Part shown: positions 53,623-62,032 of the stretch, piece after piece | Layout of the letters: every line of letters starts with the position of its first letter | Numbering within the stretch: position 1 is the stretch's first letter | NCBI RefSeq assembly: GCF_006715045.1 | Contig: NZ_VFML01000001.1 | Span: 558,001-622,000 of the forward strand | DNA length: 64,000 nucleotides | Source of the DNA: Amycolatopsis cihanbeyliensis | Lineage (GTDB): Bacteria; Actinomycetota; Actinomycetes; Mycobacteriales; Pseudonocardiaceae | Reading direction: 5' to 3' | The notes under the pieces: generated by a model | Told to the model about the DNA's origin: nothing | The model's input: only the letters and a program-made list of their open reading frames with translations | The model's database searches: none | Made by a program: the position numbers and the translations under genes

Positions 53623-54849
53623 ATGTCCCCATCCACGATGCGGCGGCGCGCCTTCGCCGCCGCCGCCGGCCTGACCACCGCGGTCGGGCTGCTCGTCGTC
53701 CCGCACGCGACCGCCGCCACCGACCCGGCGCGGAGCCTGGACGAGTCGGTCCGCGCGGCCATGCTCACCGAGCGCGGGCCGGAAACCCGCGCCCTGTTCG
53801 GCACCGCCTCGCTGGCCGAGCCCCTGGTCGAACCCACCCGGTTCGCGGAAACCGAGTGGGCCTTCGGCACCACCACCATCCCGGCACCGGCCACCGAGCA
53901 CACCGCCCCGCAGACCGCGCTGTTCGTCGCGCAGCACGAACCGCAGGGCTGGCGGGTGGAACTGGACGGCACGGCCGAGTTCGTCGAGCTCGCCGGGCAG
54001 GCACCCGAGTCGGTGGTCAGCACCGGTGAGAAGCAACTGTTCGCCAGCAACTTCGCCGCGGCGAACCAGGCCGCGCCGATGGCCGACACCGGCCTCGGGC
54101 TGCCCTGGTCGGAGGGCGTCGCCTGGTGGATGGGCGGCGGCCCGCACGGCAACAGCGGCAACAGCCGCCCGTTCAGCTCGATCGACTTCAACGGCGGGGA
54201 CGGCCGGGTACTCTCCGCGGGCCCGGGCCGCGTGTACAAGAGCTGTGTCCGCGGCCGCAGCGCGCTGGTGAAGGTGGTGCACCCCAACGGTTACAGCACG
54301 ACCTACTACCACATGTACAACCTGACCAACCTTTCCAACGGCAGCTCGGTGCGCACCGGCACCTACCTCGGGCATATCGGCAACGAGCTGCCCTGCGGCG
54401 GGTCCAGCTCGGGCGCACACGTCCACCTGTCCCTGCTGCGCGGCGACTCGCACATCAGCGTGGACAACATGACCATCGGTGGGTGGACCTTCCAGGTGGG
54501 GTCCAGGGCCTACGGCGGCTACGCCGAACGCAACGGGGCCACCGTCGGTCGTGGTGGCCGGCTGACCAACTACGGCGGCGGGGACGCACCGGAGGGGCCC
54601 ACCGGAACGGTGGACAGCGGTCAGTACGACCGGGTGAACCTGCGTTCCGGTCCCGGGCTCGACTACTCGATCGTCGACACGGTGACCGACGGCACCGTCG
54701 TGGGGATCGACTGCACCGCCCGTGGTGGCGAGGTGGACGGCGTCTGGGGTCGCACCGACCTGTGGAACCGGCTGGACAGCGGCAACTGGATCAGCGACGG
54801 GTTCCTGTACACCGGGTCGAACGATCCAGTGGCTCCGGCCTGCGCGTGA
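53623..54849 (+). CDS. Secreted M23 metallopeptidase, beta-lytic type, with SH3-like domain
   Basis: A 408-residue exported enzyme. The N-terminal segment MRRRAFAAAAGLTTAVGLLV with AHATA is a signal peptide. Then comes a roughly 110-residue pro-region. The peptidase domain carries GGPHGNSG, FSSIDFNGG, YSTTYYHMYN and AHVHLSLL, the His and Asp zinc ligands of the M23A (beta-lytic, LasA) group, which cleave glycine-rich or peptidoglycan cross-bridges. A C-terminal SH3-like domain (YDRVNLRSGPGLDYSIVDTV) probably binds cell walls. A strong terminator follows. It is divergent from the XRE gene. Confidence 0.92.
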   Translation: MSPSTMRRRAFAAAAGLTTAVGLLVVPHATAATDPARSLDESVRAAMLTERGPETRALFGTASLAEPLVEPTRFAETEWAFGTTTIPAPATEHTAPQTALFVAQHEPQGWRVELDGTAEFVELAGQAPESVVSTGEKQLFASNFAAANQAAPMADTGLGLPWSEGVAWWMGGGPHGNSGNSRPFSSIDFNGGDGRVLSAGPGRVYKSCVRGRSALVKVVHPNGYSTTYYHMYNLTNLSNGSSVRTGTYLGHIGNELPCGGSSSGAHVHLSLLRGDSHISVDNMTIGGWTFQVGSRAYGGYAERNGATVGRGGRLTNYGGGDAPEGPTGTVDSGQYDRVNLRSGPGLDYSIVDTVTDGTVVGIDCTARGGEVDGVWGRTDLWNRLDSGNWISDGFLYTGSNDPVAPACA

Positions 54850-54863
54850 GAACCTGAAAGCCC

Positions 54864-54911
54864 GCCCGGTCCCTGCCGGGGGCGGTACGCCGTCCCCGGC
54901 AGGGACCGGGC
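54864..54911 (+). terminator. Strong hairpin terminator after the M23 peptidase gene
   Basis: GCCCGGTCCCTGCCGGGG (54864-54881) and CCCCGGCAGGGACCGGGC (54894-54911) are perfect 18-bp arms with a 12-base loop. It lies 14 bases after the stop. No T-run follows, as is common in actinomycetes. Confidence 0.85.
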
Positions 54912-54953
54912 AATCCAGTGGCGCGCCGGGCCGGGCAAGGTCAGGATGAAAGT

Positions 54954-56351
54954 ATGTTGTCCGGCACAGCGAGGGACGCGGCGGGTCCGAGGGCACCGGA
55001 GGCGTACGAGACCCGGGTGGCCGGGCTCCGTGCGCAACTGGCCGGGTTGCCCGCCGGGACGCCGGTCCGGCTCGCCAAAAGCACCTCCAACCTCTTCCGC
55101 GGACGTTCCGGCCCCGGGGCCGGCGGTCTGGACGTCTCCGGCTTCACCCACGTGCTCGAGGTCGACCCGGTCGGCAGGACCGCCGAGGTCGAGGGGATGG
55201 TCACCTACGAGCAACTGGTGGACGCCACCCTGCCGTACGGGCTGATGCCGCTGGTGGTTCCCCAGCTCAAGAGCATCACCCTCGGCGGCGCCGTGACCGG
55301 CCTCGGCATCGAGTCCTCCTCCTTCCGCAACGGCATGCCACACGAGTCGGTGCTGGAGATGGAGATCCTCACCGGGGAAGGGGAGGTCGTGCTCGCCCGG
55401 CCGGACAACGAGCACAGCGAGCTGTTCCACGGCTTCCCGAACTCCTACGGCACCCTCGGCTACGTGCTGCGGCTGCGGATCCGGCTGGAGCCGGTACTGC
55501 CGTACGTGCGACTGCGGCACCTGCGCTACACCGAGGCCGGTGCCTACTTCGATGCGCTCGCCGGCGCCTGCGACACCCGCTCGCACGAGGGCAAGACGGT
55601 GGATTTCGTGGACGGCACGGTGTTCGGCCCGGGCGAGCTGTACCTGACCCTGGGCACCTTCACCGAGCACGCGCCGTGGACCAGCGACTACACCTACCTG
55701 GACATCTACTACCGGTCGATCCCGCGCCGTGCGGTGGACCACCTCTCGGTGCGGGACTACCTATGGCGCTGGGACACCGACTGGTTCTGGTGCTCCGCCG
55801 CGCTCGGCGTGCAGCACCGCCCGGTGCGCAGGCTGCTCGGCAGGCGGCTGCTGCGCTCGGACATCTACTGGAAGGTCGCGGCCTTCGAACGCCGGCACGG
55901 CATCACCCGCTCGCTGCGCGGGCTGCTCGGCACGCCGCGCAGGGAACCCGTGATCCAGGACATCGAGGTGCCGGTGCGGCGCGCGGCCGAGTTCCTGGAC
56001 TTCTTCCACCGCGAGATTCCGATCAGCCCGGTGTGGGTATGCCCGATCCGGCAACGCGGGACGGCCCACTGGCCGCTGTACGAGCTGGATCCGGCGACCC
56101 TGTACGTGAACTTCGGTTTCTGGTCGTCGGTCGAGCTGGCTCCCGGCGAGCCCGAGGGCAGCCGCAACCGGCTGATCGAGCGCACGGTCACCGAGCTGGA
56201 AGGACACAAGTCCCTGTACTCGGACAGCTACTACGACGAGGACACCTTCTGGCGCCTGTACAACGGCGGGACCTACCGCACGCTGAAGAACCGGTACGAC
56301 CCGGGAGGCAGGCTGCTCGACCTGTACGAGAAATGCGTACGAGCACGCTAG
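54954..56351 (+). CDS. tmsA: FAD-binding oxidoreductase, TmsA/BfaA-like (10-methyl fatty acid synthesis)
   Basis: A 465-residue FAD-linked oxidase-fold protein similar to DWF1-type reductases. LKSITLGGAVTGLGIESSSFRNGMPHESV, read as LKSITLGGAVTGLGIES then SFRNGMPHESV, lines the FAD site, with VLEVDPVGRTAEVEGMVTY before it. The neighbour is a fatty-acid methyltransferase; together they match the tmsA/tmsB (bfaA/bfaB, Rv3719-Rv3720) pair that makes tuberculostearic-type 10-methyl fatty acids. There the methyltransferase makes a 10-methylene group and this enzyme reduces it. ATG 54954, with AGGA 7 bases before, is used. It is 33 bases ahead of tmsB. Confidence 0.85.
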   Translation: MLSGTARDAAGPRAPEAYETRVAGLRAQLAGLPAGTPVRLAKSTSNLFRGRSGPGAGGLDVSGFTHVLEVDPVGRTAEVEGMVTYEQLVDATLPYGLMPLVVPQLKSITLGGAVTGLGIESSSFRNGMPHESVLEMEILTGEGEVVLARPDNEHSELFHGFPNSYGTLGYVLRLRIRLEPVLPYVRLRHLRYTEAGAYFDALAGACDTRSHEGKTVDFVDGTVFGPGELYLTLGTFTEHAPWTSDYTYLDIYYRSIPRRAVDHLSVRDYLWRWDTDWFWCSAALGVQHRPVRRLLGRRLLRSDIYWKVAAFERRHGITRSLRGLLGTPRREPVIQDIEVPVRRAAEFLDFFHREIPISPVWVCPIRQRGTAHWPLYELDPATLYVNFGFWSSVELAPGEPEGSRNRLIERTVTELEGHKSLYSDSYYDEDTFWRLYNGGTYRTLKNRYDPGGRLLDLYEKCVRAR

Positions 56352-56384
56352 AACACTCTTGACAAGACGCGAGGGGTGAACGAT

Positions 56385-57650
56385 ATGCGCCGGTCTCGAC
56401 CGAAGCTCGCACGGATCTTCGAAGACGTCCTCGGGCCGAACGCACCGCTGAGGATCACCGCCTACGACGGCAGCAGCGTCGGACCGCCCGACGCCGTGGC
56501 CGGAATCGAGTTGACCTCGCCGACCGCGTTGAGCTATCTGCTGTCCGCGCCGGGGCAGCTCGGCCTCGCCCGCGCCTACGTCACCGGGCACCTGCGGGTG
56601 TTCGGCGACATCTACACCGTGCTGCGCACGCTGGCCCCGTGGATGAACGGCCTGGACTGGCGGGCGGGCCTGCGGGTCCTGCGCGATCTCGGTCCCGGAC
56701 ACCTGCGCAGGCTGCCGCCGCCGGCGGAGGAGATGCCCGGCCGGTTCCGCCGCGGGGTACAGGGCCTGCGGCACTCCAGGGGCAGGGACTCGCAGGCGAT
56801 CTCCCGGCACTACGACGTCTCGAACCGGTTCTACGAGCTCGTACTCGGCCCCTCGATGGCCTACACCTGTGCCTGCTTCCCCGCCGAGGACGCCTCACTG
56901 GAGGAGGCACAGGCGCACAAGTTCGACCTGGTGTGCCGCAAGCTGGAGCTGCGGCCGGGCATGCGGCTGCTGGATGTCGGCTGCGGCTGGGGCGGCATGG
57001 TGGCGCACGCGGCCAAGCACTACGGCGTGCACGCGCTCGGCGTCACCCTCTCCCGGCAGCAGGCGCAGTGGGGACAGAAGCACGTCGTCGCCGAGGGGCT
57101 CGCGGACCGGGTGGAGGTCCGCCACCTCGACTACCGGGACGTGGCCGAGACCGGGTTCGACGCGGTCTCCTCGATCGGCCTCACCGAGCACATCGGCGCC
57201 CGCAACCTGCCCGGCTACTTCCGGTTCCTCGCCGAGAAGCTGCGGCCGGGCGGGCGGCTGCTCAACCACTGCATCACCCGGCCGACCACCCACGAGCCGC
57301 ACCGGACCGGACCGTTCATCGACCGCTACGTCTTCCCGGACGGGGAGCTGGAGGGCGTCGGCGAGATCCTGGCCGCCATGCAGGACAACGGGTTCGAGGT
57401 GCGGCACGAGGAGAACCTCCGCGAGCACTACGCGCGGACCCTCGCCGCGTGGTGCGCCAACCTGGACGCCGGCTGGGGGGAGGCTGTGGAGGAGGCCGGG
57501 CTCGGCAGGGCTCGCGTGTGGGCGCTGTATATGGCCGCCTCCCGCCTGTCCTTCGAGCGCCGGCAGATCGAGCTGCACCAGGCACTCGGCGTGAAGGTGG
57601 CCGCGGACGGCGACGCCCGGATGCCGTTGCGCCCGGACTGGGGCGTGTAG
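56385..57650 (+). CDS. tmsB: SAM-dependent fatty-acid methyltransferase, TmsB/BfaB-like
   Basis: A 421-residue cyclopropane-fatty-acid-synthase-family enzyme. RLLDVGCGWGGMVAHAAKHYG is the SAM site, ISRHYDVSNRFYELVLG is typical of the family, SSIGLTEHIGARNLPGYF and the FIDRYVFPDGEL loop follow. A preceding domain (about 1-120) is characteristic of the 10-methyl branch. It methylenates the double bond of oleoyl lipids, with tmsA giving the methyl group. ATG 56385, with GAGGGG 8 bases before, is preferred; GTG 56376 would give a 424-residue product. Confidence 0.88.
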   Translation: MRRSRPKLARIFEDVLGPNAPLRITAYDGSSVGPPDAVAGIELTSPTALSYLLSAPGQLGLARAYVTGHLRVFGDIYTVLRTLAPWMNGLDWRAGLRVLRDLGPGHLRRLPPPAEEMPGRFRRGVQGLRHSRGRDSQAISRHYDVSNRFYELVLGPSMAYTCACFPAEDASLEEAQAHKFDLVCRKLELRPGMRLLDVGCGWGGMVAHAAKHYGVHALGVTLSRQQAQWGQKHVVAEGLADRVEVRHLDYRDVAETGFDAVSSIGLTEHIGARNLPGYFRFLAEKLRPGGRLLNHCITRPTTHEPHRTGPFIDRYVFPDGELEGVGEILAAMQDNGFEVRHEENLREHYARTLAAWCANLDAGWGEAVEEAGLGRARVWALYMAASRLSFERRQIELHQALGVKVAADGDARMPLRPDWGV

Positions 57651-57665
57651 CGGACGCGCCGTCCG
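57651..57665. terminator. Hairpin between convergent tmsB and tryptophan-dioxygenase-like gene
   Basis: CGGACG-CGC-CGTCCG forms a perfect 6-bp stem with a 3-base loop right after the tmsB stop codon. It likely terminates both convergent genes. Confidence 0.55.
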
Positions 57666-57674
57666 TGCCGGGGC

Positions 57675-58319
57675 TCAGTGCCACCGCTCGAGGTCGGGAA
57701 GGCGGGGGAAGGCGATCCGCAGCCGGGAACGCATCAGCGGGATGCCGCCGGTGCCATCGGAGTGCAGCCCACGCCCGGCCAGCTCGGCATGCCGGGCCTG
57801 CCAGGACCACATCGCCAGGGCCAGCTGCTTCATCGACCGGGCCAGCTCCGGCACCCCGTCCACGTCACAGGGGCGCCGCCGCAGCAGCCGCAGCAGGGCA
57901 GCCTCCAGCGGGCTGGGCGTTCCGGCCAGACCCATCACCTCCAGCAGCCGGGTGACCTGCTCGGAATGCCCGGCCCCGATGGCGCCGACCCGGCAACGCA
58001 GCCCGGCCAACTGCCGCTGCGGCACCTGCCACAACAGCGCCAGCTGGCCGGTGAGCTGGGCGATCACCGCGGTCGCTCGCTCGACCCTGCGGGTGGCGGC
58101 GACGAGCTCGGGCCGCGCCGACTCGAGATGCTCCACCGCCGAGCCGAGGTCCAGCAGCACCTGACGCAGCAGCAGCTCGGACGCCTGCTGCACGACGATG
58201 AACAGGTGTTCACTCGCGTACGCGTCACTGGGTTCGGCTCGTCCCTCGGCGGCCCGCGGGCGCTGCAAGCCGAGTAACTCGCCGAGCCGCAGGTAGCGGC
58301 CGTAACGCCCCGCGACCAT
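57675..58319 (-). CDS. Tryptophan 2,3-dioxygenase-like protein, shortened and with altered active site
   Basis: A 214-residue protein with the overall pattern of tryptophan 2,3-dioxygenase: GRYLRLGELLGLQRP, then SEHLFIVVQQASELLLRQVL, a helical RRVERATAVIAQLTGQLALL and a C-terminal DGTGGIPLMRS with FPRLPDLERW. The haem-binding His near the C terminus seems kept (ARHAELAGRG), but the distal His of the canonical HDE motif is Ala/Ser (ASE). It is about a quarter shorter than usual. It might be a haem protein of another function. ATG 58319, with AGGAGG 7 bases before, is the start. Confidence 0.75.
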   Translation of the reverse strand: MVAGRYGRYLRLGELLGLQRPRAAEGRAEPSDAYASEHLFIVVQQASELLLRQVLLDLGSAVEHLESARPELVAATRRVERATAVIAQLTGQLALLWQVPQRQLAGLRCRVGAIGAGHSEQVTRLLEVMGLAGTPSPLEAALLRLLRRRPCDVDGVPELARSMKQLALAMWSWQARHAELAGRGLHSDGTGGIPLMRSRLRIAFPRLPDLERWH

Positions 58320-58552
58320 CCCACCACCTCCTGGGGACACACGGTAAGCGAACCGACTCTGTCCGTGCAGGAATGCTGGTCGCAGGGCATCCCGGTACTC
58401 GCGACCGAGAGTGAGCCACACCATGTCGATCACCGCCCGTACACCCGATCACGTGAAAGATCGCAGCCGGCGCGTCACGAAACGTCCCGGGGGCCATCAC
58501 TCCAGCATCGAGCCCGTTCGCCTTCGCGCGAACCAGACCGGAGGGGTGACAC

Positions 58553-58957
58553 GTGAGCACCGACGCCGTACACCAGCATCAGTTCGTGTCGCTGAACGGC
58601 TGCGCCCTGCCCGTTCGTTCGCGTTGCTCGTACCTGAGGAGAGAGCCGTTCGCGGTCGGCATCGCCTTCCAGGTCGAACGCGGTCAGTGGGTGGAGTGGT
58701 CCTTCGCAAGGGATCTCCTGGTGGCCGGCCTCACCGAGCCGGCCGGGATCGGCGACGTCCGGGTGCGCCCGGACCTCTCGGTCGACGAGGACTACCTCAT
58801 CCTCGAGCTGGAGTCCCCGGACGGCTACGCGGTGGTCGAGATGCTGCGCGAGGACGTGGAGCGGTTCCTGGACGCCACCATCGCACTGGTCCCGCTCGGC
58901 GCCGAGGAGGACCACTTCGACGTCGAGTCGCTGATCGACGAGATCACCAACGTCTGA
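58553..58957 (+). CDS. SsgA-like protein (SALP), cell-division/sporulation family
   Basis: A 134-residue SsgA/SsgB-family protein. LPVRSRCSYLRREPFAVGIAF, then WVEWSFARDLLVAGLTEPAG, DVRVRP and LILELESPDGYAVVEMLRED are the characteristic core. The family occurs only in actinomycetes; SsgB recruits FtsZ at sporulation septa. Which paralogue this is cannot be told. GTG 58553 is the start, with GGAGGGGTGA just upstream. It is convergent with the siderophore ATPase gene (10 bp apart). Confidence 0.93.
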   Translation: MSTDAVHQHQFVSLNGCALPVRSRCSYLRREPFAVGIAFQVERGQWVEWSFARDLLVAGLTEPAGIGDVRVRPDLSVDEDYLILELESPDGYAVVEMLREDVERFLDATIALVPLGAEEDHFDVESLIDEITNV

Positions 58958-58967
58958 CCCGCGCCCG

Positions 58968-59798
58968 TCACGAGGCGGCGCGGGCGGCCGCCGGGGCGTC
59001 GGCCTCGGCGGCCGGCTTGCGACGCAGCGGCACCACCAGTGGCGTGCCGGTCTCCGGGTCGTCGATGACCCGGCAGGGCAGGCCGAACACCTCGTCCACC
59101 AGTTCCGCCGTCACGATCTCGGTCGGCTCGCCCTCGGCGGCGATCTCGCCACCCGGCCGCATCACGATCAGGTGGGTGGCGTACCGGCAGGCCTGGTTCA
59201 GGTCGTGCAGCACCGCGACGAGCGTGTGCCCCTTCTCCTCGTGCAGGTCCGCGCACAGGTCCAGCACCTCGACCTGATGCGCGATGTCCAGGAAGGTGGT
59301 CGGCTCGTCCAGCAGCAGGATGGCGGTCTGCTGGGCCAGCACCATGGCCAGCCAGACCCGCTGCCGCTGCCCGCCGGACAGCTCGTCGACCAGCCGGCCG
59401 GACAGCTCCAGCACGCCGGTCAGCCGCATCGACTCGGTCACCATCGCCTCGTCCTCCTCCGACCACTGCCGCAGCAGCCGCTGGTGCGGGTAGCGACCGC
59501 GGGCCACCAGGTCGCCGACGGTGATCCCGCTCGGCGCGATCGAGGTCTGCGGGAGCAGGCCGAGCCTGCGGGCCACCTCCCGTGAGCGGTAGCCGGAGAT
59601 CACCGAGCCGTCCAGGTACACCGCCCCGGTGCGGGGCTTCAGCATCCGGGCCAGCGCCTTGAGCAGGGTCGACTTCCCGCACGCGTTCGGCCCGACGATC
59701 ACGGTGAACGAACCGTCCGGGATCGCCACCCCGAGCTCGGTGGCCACGGTCCGCTGGTCGTAGGCCAACGTCAGGTTGTCCGCGTACAGCCGGGTCAT
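58968..59798 (-). CDS. Siderophore ABC importer, ATPase (FecE/FepC type)
   Basis: A 276-residue ATPase. Walker A GPNACGKST (an Asn-Ala-Cys variant common in FecE), LSGGQRQRVWLAMVLAQ signature with Walker B ILLLDEPT, and HDLNQACRYATHLIVM are all as in iron-chelate importers. The C-terminal Ala-rich tail is unusual but probably harmless. It lies 37 bases after the second permease. Two permeases plus this subunit form one BtuCD-like importer for ferric siderophores; the binding protein is not in the window. Confidence 0.94.
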   Translation of the reverse strand: MTRLYADNLTLAYDQRTVATELGVAIPDGSFTVIVGPNACGKSTLLKALARMLKPRTGAVYLDGSVISGYRSREVARRLGLLPQTSIAPSGITVGDLVARGRYPHQRLLRQWSEEDEAMVTESMRLTGVLELSGRLVDELSGGQRQRVWLAMVLAQQTAILLLDEPTTFLDIAHQVEVLDLCADLHEEKGHTLVAVLHDLNQACRYATHLIVMRPGGEIAAEGEPTEIVTAELVDEVFGLPCRVIDDPETGTPLVVPLRRKPAAEADAPAAARAAS

Positions 59799-59835
59799 CG
59801 ATGGTGTCCTTTCGTGCCGAACCTGCCGGGCCGGG

Positions 59836-60882
59836 TCATCCCCTGCCCGTGCGCCATTCCGAGGTGAGCAGCCAGCCGAGGTAGAGCCCGCCGAGGGTGC
59901 CGGTGGCGGTGCCCACCGGCAGTTGGGTGTCCGCGAACACCCGCTGCACGGCGAAGTCCCCACCGGCCAGCAGCAGCGCACCGAGCAGGGCCGCGGGCAC
60001 CAGGCCCGCGCCTGCCGTGCGGGTGAGCCTGCGGGCCAGCTGCGGCGCCGCCAGCGCGAGAAACCAGATCGGCCCGGTGGCGGCGGTCGCGATGGCCGCC
60101 AGCCCGACACTCACCAGCAGCAGCACCAGCCGGGCCCGCTCGACCCCGACCCCGAGAGCGGTCGCGGTGTCGTCTCCGAGCTCCAGCATGCTCAGCCTGC
60201 GGCCGTAGTAACCGCCGAGCGGCAGCAGCACCGCCACCGCGAGGCCCACCATCAGCGCCTGGTCCCATCCTCGCCCGTTCAGGCTGCCGACGAGCCAGGC
60301 CTGCGCCTCCAGCGCGTCGGTCAGGCTGGCCTCAGTGATCAGGTAGGAGTTGGCGGCCAGCGCCATCGCGCTGATCCCGATGCCGACCAGGATGAACCGG
60401 TTGCCCTGCAGGCCGCGGCGGTAGGCGAGCAGGTAGATCAGCACGGCGGTGACCGCGCCACCGGCCAGCGCGCCGCCGGAGATCCGCAGCATGCTGCCGT
60501 CCAGCAACACGATCACCACCAGTGCGCCGGTGGCCGAGCCGTAGGTGAACCCGATGATGTCCGGGCTGCCCAGCGGGTTGCCGGACAGCCGCTGCAGCAC
60601 GGCACCGCTGGCGCCCAGCGCGGCGCCGACGAGCAGCGCGGTCAGCAACCGGGGCAGCCGCAGCGTGTTGACGATGAAGTCGGCCCCGGAGGTGCCCCGG
60701 CCGGCCAGCGCGGACAGCACCTCGCCCACGGAGAGCTCGTACTCCCCGGTGGCCAGGGTGAGCAGGGTGATCCCGGCGAGTGCCGCGGCCAGCGCCGCAC
60801 ACACCACCGTCGCGCGCCCGTCGAACCGTAGCGAGACCGCGCCGCCGCGGCTGCGCAGCACCCGGTACGGCCGGCGGCTCAC
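59836..60882 (-). CDS. Siderophore ABC importer, FecCD-type permease 2
   Basis: A 348-residue membrane protein with 9-10 helices of the FecCD family. LRLPRLLTALLVGAALGASGAVLQ, shortened here as RLPRLLTALLVGAALGASGA, with NPLGSPDIIGFTYGS and LAAPQLARRLTR are family hallmarks. GTG 60882 overlaps the first permease stop by GTGA (60879-60882), so both permeases are made in equal amounts. It is regulated with the first permease by the IdeR-like box. Confidence 0.93.
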   Translation of the reverse strand: MSRRPYRVLRSRGGAVSLRFDGRATVVCAALAAALAGITLLTLATGEYELSVGEVLSALAGRGTSGADFIVNTLRLPRLLTALLVGAALGASGAVLQRLSGNPLGSPDIIGFTYGSATGALVVIVLLDGSMLRISGGALAGGAVTAVLIYLLAYRRGLQGNRFILVGIGISAMALAANSYLITEASLTDALEAQAWLVGSLNGRGWDQALMVGLAVAVLLPLGGYYGRRLSMLELGDDTATALGVGVERARLVLLLVSVGLAAIATAATGPIWFLALAAPQLARRLTRTAGAGLVPAALLGALLLAGGDFAVQRVFADTQLPVGTATGTLGGLYLGWLLTSEWRTGRG

Positions 60883-61952
60883 AGCGAGGCCAACTTCCGC
60901 TTGCGGCACAGCGCGATGAACAGCGGCGCGCCGAGAAGGGCGGTCACGATGCCCACCTGCACCTCGCCGGGAGCGGCGACCACCCTGCCCAGCACGTCCG
61001 CGCCGACCAGCAGGATCGGCGCGAGCACCAGCGAGTACGGCAGCACCCAGCGTTGGTCCGGCCCGACCATGATCCGGGCGACGTGCGGCACGGCCAGCCC
61101 GACGAAGCTGATCGGACCGGCCGCGGCGGTGGCGGCACCGCACAGCAGCGTGGCGGCCAGCGCGCCGAGCACCCTGGTCCGGCCGATGTGCGCGCCGAGC
61201 GCGCGACCGAGCTGGTCCCCCATGGCCAGCGCGTTCAGCGGCCGGGCCAGCAGCAGTGCCAGTAGCACTCCCGCCACGACGAACGGCAACACCGGCCACA
61301 CCACGTCCAGGTCCCGCCCGGCGAGCGAACCGACGTTCCAGAACCGGAACTCGTTGAACGCCCGCGGGTTGAGCAGCAGCACCGCGGTGTTGAAGGCGTA
61401 CAGCACGGCGGTCACCGCGGCGCCGGCCAGCACCAGCCGCTCCGGGGTGGCCATCGCCCTGCCCGCCGAGCCGATCGCGTAGACCACCACCGCGGCCAGC
61501 GCGGCGCCGGTGAGGGCGAACCACACGTACCCCAGGACCGCGGACACCCCGGCGAAGGCGATCGCGATCACCACGCCGGTGGCGGCGCCGAGGCTGACAC
61601 CGAGCAGCCCGGGATCGGCGAGCGGGTTGCGGGTCAGCGCCTGCATCAGCGCGCCGGCGAGGCCGAGCGCGGCGCCCACCAGCACCCCGACCACGGTGCG
61701 CGGGATGCGGTAGGCGTGGATGATGACCGCGTTCTCCGAGCCGTCGTGCTGCCACAGCAGGTCCCAGGTGGCGCCGAACGGGATGCCCCTTGTGCCGAGC
61801 CACACGCTGAGCAGGATCACCACGGCCAGCGCCCCGAGGGCGACCAGCAGGCCGATCCCTCGCAGGGCGCGCACGCCCCGCGAGACCGGGACGGGGTCCG
61901 GTGTGCCGCCGGCCGCCCCGGGCGCGGGGGCGGCGCGCTGCACCACCGACAC
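60879..61952 (-). CDS. Siderophore ABC importer, FecCD-type permease 1
   Basis: A 357-residue FecCD-type permease with about nine helices. YRIPRTVVGVLVGAALGLAG, NPLADPGLLGVSLGAATG and a FVGLAVPHVARIMVG segment are hallmarks. GTG 61952, with GGGAGG 6 bases before, is the start. The iron-dependent IdeR/DmdR-like box lies 37 bases upstream, so the importer should be expressed under iron limitation. Confidence 0.94.
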   Translation of the reverse strand: MSVVQRAAPAPGAAGGTPDPVPVSRGVRALRGIGLLVALGALAVVILLSVWLGTRGIPFGATWDLLWQHDGSENAVIIHAYRIPRTVVGVLVGAALGLAGALMQALTRNPLADPGLLGVSLGAATGVVIAIAFAGVSAVLGYVWFALTGAALAAVVVYAIGSAGRAMATPERLVLAGAAVTAVLYAFNTAVLLLNPRAFNEFRFWNVGSLAGRDLDVVWPVLPFVVAGVLLALLLARPLNALAMGDQLGRALGAHIGRTRVLGALAATLLCGAATAAAGPISFVGLAVPHVARIMVGPDQRWVLPYSLVLAPILLVGADVLGRVVAAPGEVQVGIVTALLGAPLFIALCRKRKLASL

Positions 61953-61988
61953 GAAGACCTCCCGCCTGGCCGCACCCGGCCCGCCACT

Positions 61989-62007
61989 TAAGGTTAGGCT
62001 AACTGAA
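61989..62007. promoter_or_regulatory. IdeR/DmdR iron box upstream of the siderophore importer
   Basis: TAAGGTTAGGCTAACTGAA matches the IdeR 19-mer TTAGGTTAGGCTAACCTAA at 16 of 19 positions. It lies 37 to 55 bases before the first permease start, a classic operator position. Confidence 0.9.
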
Positions 62008-62032
62008 TCACCGCATCGCGCGGAATGCCGGG

